From assembly GCF_023716465.1 (NCBI RefSeq), contig NZ_CP092415.1:3015501-3079500 (forward strand): a stretch of DNA of 64,000 nt, read 5' to 3'. Below are positions 16,388-25,033 of this stretch, one piece after another. The notes below the pieces were generated by a model, which made no database searches, was not told where the DNA came from, and was given only the letters and a program-made list of their open reading frames with translations. The position numbers and the translations under genes are program-made. Numbering within the stretch: position 1 is the stretch's first letter; the number at the start of each line of letters is the position of its first letter. This DNA is from Flagellimonas marinaquae (lineage in GTDB: Bacteria; Bacteroidota; Bacteroidia; Flavobacteriales; Flavobacteriaceae).

Positions 16388-16951
16388 TCAGTGATCTTTG
16401 AATATATTCTCTATGTAATGTTCCAATTGCTCGGCGTTGAACACTCTGGTGGCCGAGGATAGTCCAAACATGGCAATAAGCAAATAATCCGCTTCGCTGT
16501 TGAGTGATTCTTGGGATTTGGAGGCGTCCTTTTTTAGGACCGAGATGAATACTTGCCTAACGTGCTCCATAAAACTCGACAGTGAATCCTTGATTTGGAT
16601 GTCCGCATTTTCACCTATTTCATTGGCTGTATTTGTTATCAAACAACCCTTTCCAAACTCTGTTTCTTTACTGAATTGAACAAAATCATAGAAATACTGT
16701 TTAATGCCCAAAATTCCTGAATCAGATTTCTCCAACTTAACCAATAAAGTGTTCAATTTAGTTTTATACCGTTTCAAACTTTCTAGGAACACTCCATTTT
16801 TGCTGCCAAAACTGGAATAGATGGAAAATTTGTTTATGCCCATTTCCTTTTCAAGCATTTGCATAGATGTTGTTTCGTAGCCATTCCGCCAGAATAAATT
16901 CATGGCCTTATCGATTACTTCTTGCTCGTTATATTGTTTTGTTCTTGGCAT
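16388..16951 (-). CDS. TetR/AcrR family regulator
   Basis: A protein of 187 residues. The N-terminal helix-turn-helix is typical (VIDKAMNLFWRNGYETTSM, then KEMGINKFSIYSSFGSK), followed by an all-helical ligand domain with FGKGCLITNTANE, a pattern of the family that controls electrophile and quinone-responsive genes. It is transcribed toward the CMD-EthD operon, and matching operators lie on both sides, so it probably represses itself and that operon until an electrophile or aromatic ligand binds. Confidence 0.88.
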   Translation of the reverse strand: MPRTKQYNEQEVIDKAMNLFWRNGYETTSMQMLEKEMGINKFSIYSSFGSKNGVFLESLKRYKTKLNTLLVKLEKSDSGILGIKQYFYDFVQFSKETEFGKGCLITNTANEIGENADIQIKDSLSSFMEHVRQVFISVLKKDASKSQESLNSEADYLLIAMFGLSSATRVFNAEQLEHYIENIFKDH

Positions 16952-16972
16952 TTGATATTTAACTACACCACA

Positions 16973-16992
16973 AAACTAAATAAACGGTTAGA
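16973..16992. promoter_or_regulatory. candidate TetR operator (autoregulatory side)
   Basis: AAACTAAA-N5-GGTTAGA, 22 bases upstream of the tetR start and therefore over its promoter. A further inverted pair AGTTT-N4-AAACT lies at 17003-17016. See the matching site at 16350-16369. Confidence 0.6.
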
Positions 16993-17121
16993 AATAAAAA
17001 ATAGTTTAACGAAACTTTTGGAGTTTGCATCCCCGATGACTTTTTAATTTTTATAGGTTAATTTTAAACCAGATTTACTGCAAGCCAAGAATTGAACCTT
17101 TTTTAACATCATATCAATAGG

Positions 17122-17706
17122 ATGTATTTGAATCAACTTAGAGATTATCTGTGTAAATACGAAAATTTTGATGAAGAGGAAATTCAAGTTATATATGCAA
17201 ACTGTGATGTTGAAAACTACAAGGACAAGCAGCATTTATTGGAACAGGAACAGGTTTGTGAATATAACTTTTTTATCCTAAAAGGGTTAGTTCGAAAATA
17301 TGCCATAGATGATTCTGGCCAAGAAAAGGTCCAGGGTTTTGGCATTGAAAATTGGTGGGTAACCTCCTTGGAAAGCTTTGTTGAGCAAAAACCGTCCAGA
17401 CAAGCGATTCAATGTTTGGAGCAGACTGTGGTACTACGGATCTCATTTGAGGATTTGGAAGAACTGTACCATAAAGTACCAAAGCTTAACAGTGCGTTTA
17501 GGAAGGTTTATCTCAATATGCTCATTGCTATTCAAAAACGAGACGAACTCTATATGAGAACAAAACGTGAGACCCGGTATCAAACATTATTGGATAATTT
17601 ACCCCAAATTTTTCAACGTGTACCACTCTATATGATAGCATCTTATCTGGATATAACCCCTGAATATTTAAGTGCGATCAGAAAAAATCAAAAGTTACGT
17701 TCTTAA
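17122..17706 (+). CDS. Crp/Fnr family transcriptional regulator
   Basis: A protein of 194 residues: cyclic-nucleotide-binding-type beta barrel (residues about 25-115; NFFILKGLVRKYAIDDSG) and a short C-terminal helix-turn-helix (RVPLYMIASYLDITPEYLS). No Cys cluster of Fnr type is visible. Genes of this kind in Bacteroidota often regulate the neighbouring redox genes; here an AhpD-like gene follows 60 bases downstream, with a TATTTTTG box between them at 17740-17747. Confidence 0.85.
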   Translation: MYLNQLRDYLCKYENFDEEEIQVIYANCDVENYKDKQHLLEQEQVCEYNFFILKGLVRKYAIDDSGQEKVQGFGIENWWVTSLESFVEQKPSRQAIQCLEQTVVLRISFEDLEELYHKVPKLNSAFRKVYLNMLIAIQKRDELYMRTKRETRYQTLLDNLPQIFQRVPLYMIASYLDITPEYLSAIRKNQKLRS

Positions 17707-17739
17707 GAAATCTTAAGGAAGCGGAGCTGTCTTCAGGGT

Positions 17740-17747
17740 TATTTTTG
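17740..17747 (+). promoter_or_regulatory. Bacteroidota -7 box for the AhpD-like gene
   Basis: TATTTTTG fits TAnnTTTG and ends 19 bases before the ATG at 17767. No clear TTG -33 element is seen, so activation by a regulator is possible. Confidence 0.4.
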
Positions 17748-17766
17748 CTCCATAAATAATATACTT

Positions 17767-18237
17767 ATGGAACGAATCAGTTTTCAGGATATCCCTTCCG
17801 GGATGTTCGAAAGTTTAATGGCAGTCGAAGCTATAATCAATAAATCCACAATTGATTTTAAACTTTTGGAATTAATGCGCTTAAGAGTAGCACAGTTGAA
17901 CGGTTGTGCTTATTGTGTAGATATGCACTACAAAGAACTTAAAAATTCCGGTGAGTCCGAATTGAGGCTCTCCTCCTTGTGCGTGTGGCAGGAGACCCCT
18001 TATTTTTTAGAAAGGGAACGGGTGGCACTCGAATTTACGGAGGAGGTAACCAACGTGAAGGGCAGTTCAATTTCGGACAAACTGTTTCAGACTTTGTTAA
18101 CGCACTTTGATAAACCGGAAATTAGTTTGCTCACATTGGCAGTAGCTCAAATAAACACTTGGACACGATTAATGAAAACGTTTGGATTTACACCAGGTAA
18201 TTACCAATTGAACACCGATAAAGCCAATAAGAGGTAG
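17767..18237 (+). CDS. AhpD-like carboxymuconolactone decarboxylase family protein
   Basis: A protein of 156 residues. Residues about 50-60 carry NGCAYCVDMHYKEL, the CxxC-x3-H type active site of AhpD-like alkyl hydroperoxidase proteins. Cytoplasmic. It follows a Crp/Fnr regulator and belongs to the same redox island as the CMD gene at 15577, with which it shares the motif but little else, so they are separate family members rather than a recent duplication. Confidence 0.85.
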   Translation: MERISFQDIPSGMFESLMAVEAIINKSTIDFKLLELMRLRVAQLNGCAYCVDMHYKELKNSGESELRLSSLCVWQETPYFLERERVALEFTEEVTNVKGSSISDKLFQTLLTHFDKPEISLLTLAVAQINTWTRLMKTFGFTPGNYQLNTDKANKR

Positions 18238-18561
18238 GGTTTAAGAATGGAAGGAAGGAGGAAAAGGCGTCTATTCCTTAAAAAGGAACAATGGCTGCTC
18301 ATGTAGAAGGTCAATCGATTGTTTAAAGACAACGGTCGATTGAATTCCTCCCTAAAATTAGAGGTCGATCATAACCAAATGGTCCGGGCTATTAAATTAA
18401 TAATATGGTCCATGAGCTTGTCCTATCATATTTTGTGAGAAAAGCATTTTTACTGATTTTAGTTGGAATAATTCAGTAAAAGAGATTCTGTTTGTTAATT
18501 TAAGTTGATAGCAATTTAACATTTACTATTTTACCTTTGTACTTCTTAAAACAAATTTGGC
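18238..18561. other. intergenic stretch with a promoter and a short inverted repeat
   Basis: No supportable gene. TCAATCGA (18311-18318) and TCGATTGA (18336-18343) form an 8-bp inverted repeat with a 17-base spacer. A TACCTTTG box at 18532-18539 fits the Bacteroidota -7 consensus and precedes the next gene by 22 bases. Confidence 0.5.
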
Positions 18562-19134
18562 GTGCAAGAAAATTATGGCCTCTTAAGACAACATTTTGAG
18601 GAAATTGTTGACCTAACGGATGCGGAATGGGAGCAAATAGCGCCTCATTTTGAGTATCGGAAATTAAAAAAGCACCAATTTCTAATCCAGACAGGTCAGC
18701 CAGTAGAATGTGAGTTTTGGATTATCAACGGTTTGGTAAAATCGTATGCTATAGACCAAAAGGGAAACGAACACATTTTACAGTTTGGTATGGAGCAATA
18801 CTGGGTTAGCGACTATTTCGCTTTTCAACACCAATTACCGGCCACCATCTTTGTGGATTGTATAGAAGATTCCGAATTCTTTTGCCTGTCCTTAGAAAGT
18901 AGGGAATCCATTTGCCAGCAAATTCCCGCCATAGCTAATTTTTATCGGATTAAGTCCAACAACGGCTTTATCAACTTGCAACAGCGTATTCTGTCCCTTT
19001 TAACTTTATCTGCAGAAGAACGGTACGATGAACTACTAAACAAACTCCCCAAATTATTACAACGGGTTCCTAAAAAATTGATTGCCGCCTACCTAGGCGT
19101 TTCCAGGGAAACTTTGAGCCGTTTTAAAAATTAG
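18562..19134 (+). CDS. Crp/Fnr family transcriptional regulator
   Basis: A protein of 190 residues starting at GTG 18562 (MQENYGLLRQHF); the start is supported by the TACCTTTG promoter box only 22 bases upstream. Cyclic-nucleotide-binding fold (KHQFLIQTGQPVECEFWII, then GLVKSYAIDQKGNEHILQFG) and C-terminal helix-turn-helix (RVPKKLIAAYLGVSRETLSR). It lies directly before the DJ-1/MFS/aldo-keto operon, and a symmetric Crp-type site lies 5 bases past its stop codon, so it probably controls that operon. Confidence 0.87.
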   Translation: MQENYGLLRQHFEEIVDLTDAEWEQIAPHFEYRKLKKHQFLIQTGQPVECEFWIINGLVKSYAIDQKGNEHILQFGMEQYWVSDYFAFQHQLPATIFVDCIEDSEFFCLSLESRESICQQIPAIANFYRIKSNNGFINLQQRILSLLTLSAEERYDELLNKLPKLLQRVPKKLIAAYLGVSRETLSRFKN

Positions 19135-19138
19135 ATTT

Positions 19139-19154
19139 TGTGATGTATATCACT
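19139..19154. promoter_or_regulatory. Crp-type binding site
   Basis: TGTGA-tgtata-TCACT: matches the classic Crp site TGTGA-N6-TCACA in nine of ten defined positions. It is about 100 bases upstream of the DJ-1/PfpI start and right behind a Crp/Fnr regulator gene. Confidence 0.6.
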
Positions 19155-19254
19155 TTTATGGGTTGTGTTATCTCACTTTAAAATGGTGATGTAGCTCCTC
19201 GCACAGCCTTTCGTTTTCATACACCTTTGTCACATAAAATTTAAGATAAAGAAA

Positions 19255-20007
19255 ATGAAAACAAGAATTAACACAACAGTGGCAATGCTACTATTTGCTC
19301 TATTAGGAACGGCACAACATAACAATAAGACTACAAAAGTCTTAATGGTACTGTCCAGTCATCAAGAATTGGGAGATACGGGCAAGGTAACGGGCTATTA
19401 CCTAAGTGAGGTAACCCACGCCTACGAAGTTTTTGAGGAGAACAATTTCGACATTACCTTGGTAAGCCCAGAAGGAGGGAACCCTCCGGTAGATGGTTTT
19501 GATTTGGAAGATCCGGTGAATAAAAAATACTGGAACGACACCACTTTTCAACAAAAACTAAAAAACACCCTAAAACCTTCAAAAATCAAGGCAAGGGATT
19601 ATGATGTAATCTATTATGCCGGTGGCCATGGCACTATGTGGGATTTTCCCAATCACAAGAAATTAGCCAAAATAGCAGCCCGTATTTATGAGAATGATGG
19701 AATAGTGGCGGCCGTATGTCACGGACCTTCCGCATTGGTGAACATTCAATTGTCCAACGGAGCCTATTTGGTAAACGGTAAAACACTAAGCGTTTTTACC
19801 AATGAAGAAGAAGCAAATGTAGGCTTAGAAAAAGTGGTTCCTTTCCTTTTGGAAACAAAATTGGAAGCACGTGGAGCAACCATAGATAAAGCCGATATGT
19901 GGCAAGAAAAAGTGAGTGTGGACCAGCGTTTGGTCACCGGTCAAAATCCTGCTTCTGCCAAATTAACGGCCCAAAAGATTGTGGAACTGGTTAAAGCAAC
20001 GTACTAA
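19255..20007 (+). CDS. DJ-1/PfpI family protein with signal peptide
   Basis: A protein of 250 residues. A signal peptide (TTVAMLLFALLGTAQ) is followed by a DJ-1/Hsp31-like domain: YDVIYYAGGHGTMWDFPN and the nucleophile elbow AAVCHGPSALVN with the reactive Cys. Hsp31-type members act as glyoxalase III or deglycase-like stress proteins; export would place this activity in the periplasm. First gene of an operon with an MFS exporter (ATG one base after this stop), an aldo/keto reductase and an LLM oxidoreductase. Confidence 0.87.
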   Translation: MKTRINTTVAMLLFALLGTAQHNNKTTKVLMVLSSHQELGDTGKVTGYYLSEVTHAYEVFEENNFDITLVSPEGGNPPVDGFDLEDPVNKKYWNDTTFQQKLKNTLKPSKIKARDYDVIYYAGGHGTMWDFPNHKKLAKIAARIYENDGIVAAVCHGPSALVNIQLSNGAYLVNGKTLSVFTNEEEANVGLEKVVPFLLETKLEARGATIDKADMWQEKVSVDQRLVTGQNPASAKLTAQKIVELVKATY

Positions 20008-20008
20008 G

Positions 20009-21214
20009 ATGGCTACGGATTCAGCAGTTTTAAACGCAAAGACCGAAAAGAAAAGTCTACCAGCGGCCTTATGGGCATTGACCATTAGTGCCTTTGGTAT
20101 TGGAACTACAGAGTTTGTTATCGTGGGCTTGTTGCCCACTGTAGCCAACGATTTAAACACCTCTATTTCCTCAGCGGGATTGTTGGTGAGTTTGTACGCC
20201 TTGGGAGTTGCCATTGGTGCACCTGTCTTAACGGCTTTGACCAGTAAAATAGCACGCAAACGGTTATTGATCGGTATTATGTTATTGTTCATTATCGGTA
20301 ACGGATTGGCCACCATTGCGCCTAGTTTTACCTTGTTAATACTGGCACGCATTTTAACCGGGTTCGCACATGGGGTCTTTTTCTCCATTGGCTCTACTAT
20401 AGCGGCCAGTCTGGTACCAGAAGATAAAAGGGCTTCTGCTATTTCCATAATGTTCGCCGGGCTTACGGTAGCTATTGTTACGGGCGTGCCTTTGGGTACG
20501 TACATTGGCCAAAACTTTGGGTGGCGTGCCACTTTTGTGGGCGTTGCCATTTTAGGGGTTATCGGGGCCTTGGCCAGTTACTTTTTGGTTCCTTCAAATA
20601 TTAAAAAATCACCGCCCTTACGTTTGGTAGATCAGCTAAAAGTACTCAAAAACCCTTCTATTCTGTTGGTGTTGGGCATTACGGCCCTTGGTTATGGCGG
20701 TACGTTTGTAACCTTTACCTACTTGGCGCCTTTGTTGGAAGAAGTTACCGGATTTTCCGCTAGTATGACCAGTGTTCTACTCTTGGTCTACGGTATAGCC
20801 ATTGCCTTGGGCAATATTATTGGGGGTAAGGTTTCCAACAAAACCCCGGGAAAAGCCTTAATGGTCATGTTTGCTTTGCAAGCCGTGGTACTGGTGGTAC
20901 TATACTTTACGGCAAGCAGTCCTATTTGGTCCATAGTAACTTTGTTTTTTATGGGAATCTTGGCGTTCTCCAACGTACCCGCACTGCAACTGTATGTGGT
21001 TAAAATGGCAGAAAAATACCTGCCGGGCACAGAAGATGTAGCCTCGGCATTGAACATTGCGGCTTTTAACGTGGGGATAGCTATTGGTGCCTATGTTGGC
21101 GGATTAATAGTAGAGTCCACATTGGGCGTAGCAGCAACGCCATGGGTAGGGAGTATACTGGTGGTGGTAGGCTTTATACTTACACTGGCTTTATATAAAA
21201 AAGAAAAATTATAA
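20009..21214 (+). CDS. MFS transporter (DHA1, AraJ/YdhP-like)
   Basis: A protein of 401 residues with 12 predicted membrane helices and the family's N-terminal pattern (ISAFGIGTTEFVIVGLLP, later GFAHGVFFSIGS). YdhP/AraJ-type transporters are proton-driven exporters of sugars, drugs or metabolites. I start at ATG 20009 (MATDSAVLN), one base after the DJ-1 stop; an upstream in-frame start would overlap that gene. Second gene of the operon; probable role is export of a reactive or toxic compound. Confidence 0.88.
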   Translation: MATDSAVLNAKTEKKSLPAALWALTISAFGIGTTEFVIVGLLPTVANDLNTSISSAGLLVSLYALGVAIGAPVLTALTSKIARKRLLIGIMLLFIIGNGLATIAPSFTLLILARILTGFAHGVFFSIGSTIAASLVPEDKRASAISIMFAGLTVAIVTGVPLGTYIGQNFGWRATFVGVAILGVIGALASYFLVPSNIKKSPPLRLVDQLKVLKNPSILLVLGITALGYGGTFVTFTYLAPLLEEVTGFSASMTSVLLLVYGIAIALGNIIGGKVSNKTPGKALMVMFALQAVVLVVLYFTASSPIWSIVTLFFMGILAFSNVPALQLYVVKMAEKYLPGTEDVASALNIAAFNVGIAIGAYVGGLIVESTLGVAATPWVGSILVVVGFILTLALYKKEKL

Positions 21215-21218
21215 ACAG

Positions 21219-22157
21219 ATGCATACATTATCATTTAAACATAACGATCAAATGCCCATTTTAGGGCTTGGTACCTTTCGTTCTGAACCCAAAGAGGTTT
21301 ATACCGCTGTTTTGGAAGCCTTGAAAATGGGGTACAGGCACATAGACTGTGCGGCAGCCTACGGAAACGAAAAAGAAGTAGGAAAGGCGATTGCGGAAGC
21401 CATTGATTCTGGTGTGGTAACCAGGGAGGAACTGTGGATTACCTCCAAGCTTTGGAGTGATTCTCACGGGATGGACAACGTACAACCGGCCTTGGAAAAA
21501 ACCCTGAAAGACCTACAGTTGGATTATTTGGACCTCTATTTGGTCCATTGGCCTGTAGCCTTTAAAAAAAGAGTTGAAATGCCAGAGAAGGCAGATCAAT
21601 TCATTCCTTTGGAAGAAGTGCCATTGACCGATACCTGGGCCGGTATGGAAGCAGCTTTGGAAAAAGGACTGGCCAAGCATATCGGTGTCAGTAATTTCAA
21701 TACCCAATATTTGAAGGCTCTTTTGGAAACGGCAAAACAGAAACCAGAAGTGAACCAAATCGAGATACACCCGTTTTTACAGCAAGATACCTTGGTAGAT
21801 TTCTGTAAACAAGTGGGTATTCACCTAACAGCATACGCACCTATTGGTTCTGGTGGGGCAGAAGATGATACCCTTAACCTTTTTAAAAGTGAGGTGCTTC
21901 TGGATATTGCCCAGGCCCATGGTATGACAGTGGCGCAAGTAGCCTTAAAATGGGGCATACAACGCGGTATTTCGGTAATACCAAAATCTACCAATGTGTC
22001 CCGATTACAAGAAAATTTGGATACCCTAAAATTTGAATTGAGCGCTTCGGATATGGAGAAGATCGTGGCCCTTAACAAAGACCATCGTTTTGTGGATGCA
22101 AAATTCTGGGAAGTTGAAGGCGGCCCGTATACTGCAGAGGAAATCTGGAACGCTTAA
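21219..22157 (+). CDS. aldo/keto reductase
   Basis: A protein of 312 residues, the full length of the family. Catalytic tetrad regions are visible: HIDCAAAYGNEKEVG (Asp, Tyr), ITSKLW (Lys) and LYLVHWP (His); IGVSNFN and the NADPH-binding IPKSTNVSRLQENL follow. NADPH-dependent reduction of aldehydes or ketones in the cytoplasm. It starts 4 bases after the MFS stop, so it is cotranscribed. Fits a carbonyl-detoxification operon. Confidence 0.92.
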   Translation: MHTLSFKHNDQMPILGLGTFRSEPKEVYTAVLEALKMGYRHIDCAAAYGNEKEVGKAIAEAIDSGVVTREELWITSKLWSDSHGMDNVQPALEKTLKDLQLDYLDLYLVHWPVAFKKRVEMPEKADQFIPLEEVPLTDTWAGMEAALEKGLAKHIGVSNFNTQYLKALLETAKQKPEVNQIEIHPFLQQDTLVDFCKQVGIHLTAYAPIGSGGAEDDTLNLFKSEVLLDIAQAHGMTVAQVALKWGIQRGISVIPKSTNVSRLQENLDTLKFELSASDMEKIVALNKDHRFVDAKFWEVEGGPYTAEEIWNA

Positions 22158-22207
22158 TTAAAAAGTCAGGGGTCGTTCTGCGGCCCTTGGCTTAAAAAAG
22201 AATTGCT

Positions 22208-23182
22208 ATGAAAAATTTTGACAAACTATACCGACCCGGTAAAATGACCTTGGGAATAGAATTTCCGCTCGATAACGATTGGTCCTTGGCAGGGGATAAA
22301 AAACGAAGAGAAACGGGAAGGCCTTTCGGTATTCCGGATATGACAAATCATTTGGAGTTGGTACAACAGGCAGATGCTGCTGGTTTTGCATCGGTTTGGG
22401 TACGGGAAGTACCGGTTTACGATCCCAATTTTGGGGATGGCGCCCAGTTGTTCGATACTATCGGTTATTTGGGTTATTTATCCGCGGCTACCCAGAATAT
22501 ATTGTTGGGAACGGCCGCTATCGTTTCACCTTTACATCAACCCATACATTTGGCAAAAGCCGCCGCAACCATTGAAAATTTAAGCAAGGGTAGGTTGCTG
22601 CTGGGTTTAGGGCTAGGGGACAGGCCCGTGGAATTTCCTATGTATAAAATAGCCTATGAGGAACGCCCCAAATTGTTTCGGGAGCATTTAAAGATTATGC
22701 AAGAGGCTTGGAAATTGGAAAGCGATTTAACCGAGTTTTATCCCTTTTTAAACCCGGGTGTGGACGTTTATCCCAAACCCCAGGACCCAATTCCTTTGGT
22801 GGTTGCCGGCCACTCGGGACAGTCCATAGATTGGATTGCTAAAGAAGCGAACGGTTGGTTCAATTATCCCAGAACACCAGAGGAAACCTATTTGCAGCAA
22901 AAGAAGTGGTGCGAGGCCTTATACGACAACGACCAAGCCTGTAAACCCTATATTTCTGCCTTTCATTTAAACCTACTTACGGACGACAATGCCGACTTTA
23001 GACCACATCGGTTTGGAGGTGCCATAGGGATAAACAAGCTTACGGAATTACTGAAACGCTACGAAGAAGCAGGGGTAAACCACATGGCGTTGCATTTGCG
23101 AAAATCGGACACTCCGGTCAAAGAAGCATTGGATAAAATAGCGGAAGTAGTGTTGCCGTTATTTAACGGTGTTTTGGTGTAA
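22208..23182 (+). CDS. LLM class flavin-dependent oxidoreductase
   Basis: A protein of 324 residues of the bacterial-luciferase-like TIM-barrel family (AAGFASVWVREVP, TAAIVSPLHQPIHLAKAAAT, GRLLLGLGLGDRP). It probably uses reduced FMN or F420-like flavin chemistry to oxidise an organic substrate; the substrate is not evident. Last gene of the operon beginning at 19255; 50 bases after the aldo/keto reductase. Confidence 0.85.
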   Translation: MKNFDKLYRPGKMTLGIEFPLDNDWSLAGDKKRRETGRPFGIPDMTNHLELVQQADAAGFASVWVREVPVYDPNFGDGAQLFDTIGYLGYLSAATQNILLGTAAIVSPLHQPIHLAKAAATIENLSKGRLLLGLGLGDRPVEFPMYKIAYEERPKLFREHLKIMQEAWKLESDLTEFYPFLNPGVDVYPKPQDPIPLVVAGHSGQSIDWIAKEANGWFNYPRTPEETYLQQKKWCEALYDNDQACKPYISAFHLNLLTDDNADFRPHRFGGAIGINKLTELLKRYEEAGVNHMALHLRKSDTPVKEALDKIAEVVLPLFNGVLV

Positions 23183-23290
23183 GGGTTCAAGGAGTAAAGG
23201 GTTGTCGAAAAAAATGCTAAATAATTCTTAATCCGTGATTTGTTTCATTATTTCCCTTTTTTGTGTAAGTCTGTCACAAACACCTACCCA

Positions 23291-23298
23291 TACCTTTG
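23291..23298 (+). promoter_or_regulatory. Bacteroidota -7 box for the SDR gene
   Basis: TACCTTTG, matching TAnnTTTG, 35 bases before the ATG at 23334. Just upstream, TTGTG (23261-23265) and CACAA (23275-23279) form an inverted pair that may be a regulator site. Confidence 0.5.
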
Positions 23299-23333
23299 TA
23301 TCATCATTAAAATAATAATTCAAAAACATTCTT

Positions 23334-24089
23334 ATGAGTTTAGAAAATAACATTAAAGGAAAAGTAGTAGTAATTACAGGTGCCAGTAGTGGACTGGGTG
23401 AAGCTACCGCACGTTATTTAGCTGCCAAAGGGGCACACGTTGTATTAGGTGCCAGAAGAGAAGATCGTTTACAGAACATTTCGGAAGAAATCAATTCCAA
23501 AAACGAAGGTAAGGCGGCATACATTGCAACAGATGTGACCAAAAAAGAAGACGTGCAAGCTTTGGTGGACAAAGCAGTAAGCGAATTTGGTAAAATTGAC
23601 GTAATGGTCAACAACGCTGGTTTGATGGCTATAGCACCCATGAGCGAGGTGAAGGTAGATGAGTGGGACCGTATGATAGACATCAACGTTAAAGGTGTAT
23701 TGTACGGGGTAGCAGCTGCTCTGCCAATTTTCCAAAAGCAAGAATCCGGGCACTTTATCAACCTATCTTCCGTAGCAGGAATAAAAGTATTTGCACCGGG
23801 GGGTACGGTATATAGTGGAACCAAATTTGCCGTTCGAGCCATTTCAGAAGGACTGCGTGCAGAAGTAGGAGGTAATATCAGAACCACTTCCATTGAGCCA
23901 GGTGCTGTTGATTCCGAGTTGAAACACGGAAGTACCCATAAAGAGAGTTCTGAAATGGTAGACAATATGTACGAGACCATTTCTATTCCTGCCGATTCTG
24001 TGGCCAGAACCATTGCTTTTGCCATTGAACAACCAGCAGATGTAGACGTGAACGAAATTGTGTTGAGACCAACTGTACAAGACTTTTAG
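23334..24089 (+). CDS. short-chain dehydrogenase/reductase
   Basis: A protein of 251 residues with the classical SDR layout: cofactor loop TGASSGLGEA, NNAG at about residue 90, catalytic Ser in INLSSVAG and YSGTK (Tyr-x3-Lys). The Arg residues in GARREDR after the second strand suggest NADP(H). Cytoplasmic oxidoreductase of unknown substrate. It has its own promoter and a terminator at 24127, so it is a single-gene unit. Confidence 0.9.
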   Translation: MSLENNIKGKVVVITGASSGLGEATARYLAAKGAHVVLGARREDRLQNISEEINSKNEGKAAYIATDVTKKEDVQALVDKAVSEFGKIDVMVNNAGLMAIAPMSEVKVDEWDRMIDINVKGVLYGVAAALPIFQKQESGHFINLSSVAGIKVFAPGGTVYSGTKFAVRAISEGLRAEVGGNIRTTSIEPGAVDSELKHGSTHKESSEMVDNMYETISIPADSVARTIAFAIEQPADVDVNEIVLRPTVQDF

Positions 24090-24126
24090 TCTCAAGTCTT
24101 ATTCGTAAGGTAATTTAGAAATACTG

Positions 24127-24160
24127 GACTGTAGTGCTATCTTTGGTACTACAGTCTATT
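24127..24160 (+). terminator. intrinsic terminator after the SDR gene
   Basis: GACTGTAGT (24127-24135) pairs with ACTACAGTC (24148-24156) across a 12-base loop, followed by tattttagttttt. It separates the SDR gene from the AraC-type regulator that follows. Confidence 0.6.
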
Positions 24161-24174
24161 TTAGTTTTTAAGAG

Positions 24175-25026
24175 ATGACGCATTTTAAAAGTTTAAAGGA
24201 ATTCAATCATTATGTTGGGTACACCGCTCCAAAAAAGGAGTTGATCGATGTGGTAAAGTATGACGAGTTTGAAAATCTACGTTTAAAAAGTGAACCCATC
24301 ACCACAGATTGGTATATGATGGCCTTTAAACGCAATGTGACCGGTCTGCACTGTTTTGGAAGTACGGAGTTCGATCGGGATGCCGCCTTCTTATATTTTG
24401 TAAAACCGAACCAAGTTTTTGAATGGGATGCCACCGAACCTTGGAAGGGCTACCATATGCTCATTTCCCCTGTGCTGTTGCAGGAATACAATATTGATTT
24501 TAGCTTTTTTCAGTATGAGATAGGGGAGGCCTTGTTCCTAACCGAAGATGAGCAGCAACAGTTGGAAACCCTTTATGAACAAATTCTAACGGAATACAAA
24601 AAGGACACCTACGAGCTGGATTTGCTCATTGCCTATAGTAACCTCATTTTCACCTACATTGGTAAATGCTATAAAAGACAGTTTGAAACCCGACAACCCT
24701 TGTACAATAAAGTGGTGATGACCTTTAAAAAGGAGCTGAACAAATATTATTCGGACGGAAATACCCAATTGCCATCCGTAAATTATTTTGCTGAAAAATT
24801 GAACCTTTCCGTAAACTATTTTGGTGATTTGATCAAGCACCATACCGGCAAAACGGCATCCGAGCTTATACAGGAAAAAATCATAATCGAAGCGAAACAT
24901 CAATTACAGAGCTATGACAAATCCATTGCGGAGATTGGATACAACCTAGGATTCGATTATCCCACTTACTTTTCGCGATTGTTTAAAAAGCATACCGGGG
25001 TAACGCCATCTCAGTATAGGAGATAG
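24175..25026 (+). CDS. AraC family transcriptional regulator
   Basis: A protein of 283 residues: N-terminal cupin-like ligand domain and C-terminal double helix-turn-helix (LPSVNYFAEKLNLSVNYFGD, then IAEIGYNLGFDYPTYFSRLF and GVTPSQYRR). This subtype frequently controls neighbouring SDR and aldo/keto genes in Bacteroidota, which fits the genes just upstream. It converges with the sigma-54 activator; 7 bases separate the ends. Confidence 0.9.
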   Translation: MTHFKSLKEFNHYVGYTAPKKELIDVVKYDEFENLRLKSEPITTDWYMMAFKRNVTGLHCFGSTEFDRDAAFLYFVKPNQVFEWDATEPWKGYHMLISPVLLQEYNIDFSFFQYEIGEALFLTEDEQQQLETLYEQILTEYKKDTYELDLLIAYSNLIFTYIGKCYKRQFETRQPLYNKVVMTFKKELNKYYSDGNTQLPSVNYFAEKLNLSVNYFGDLIKHHTGKTASELIQEKIIIEAKHQLQSYDKSIAEIGYNLGFDYPTYFSRLFKKHTGVTPSQYRR

Positions 25027-25033
25027 AATGTGT

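Noticed and set aside
18311..18343. Inverted repeat as a transposon end or terminator
   Set aside because: Only 8-bp arms, no T-run and no second copy in the window; left as an unassigned short repeat.
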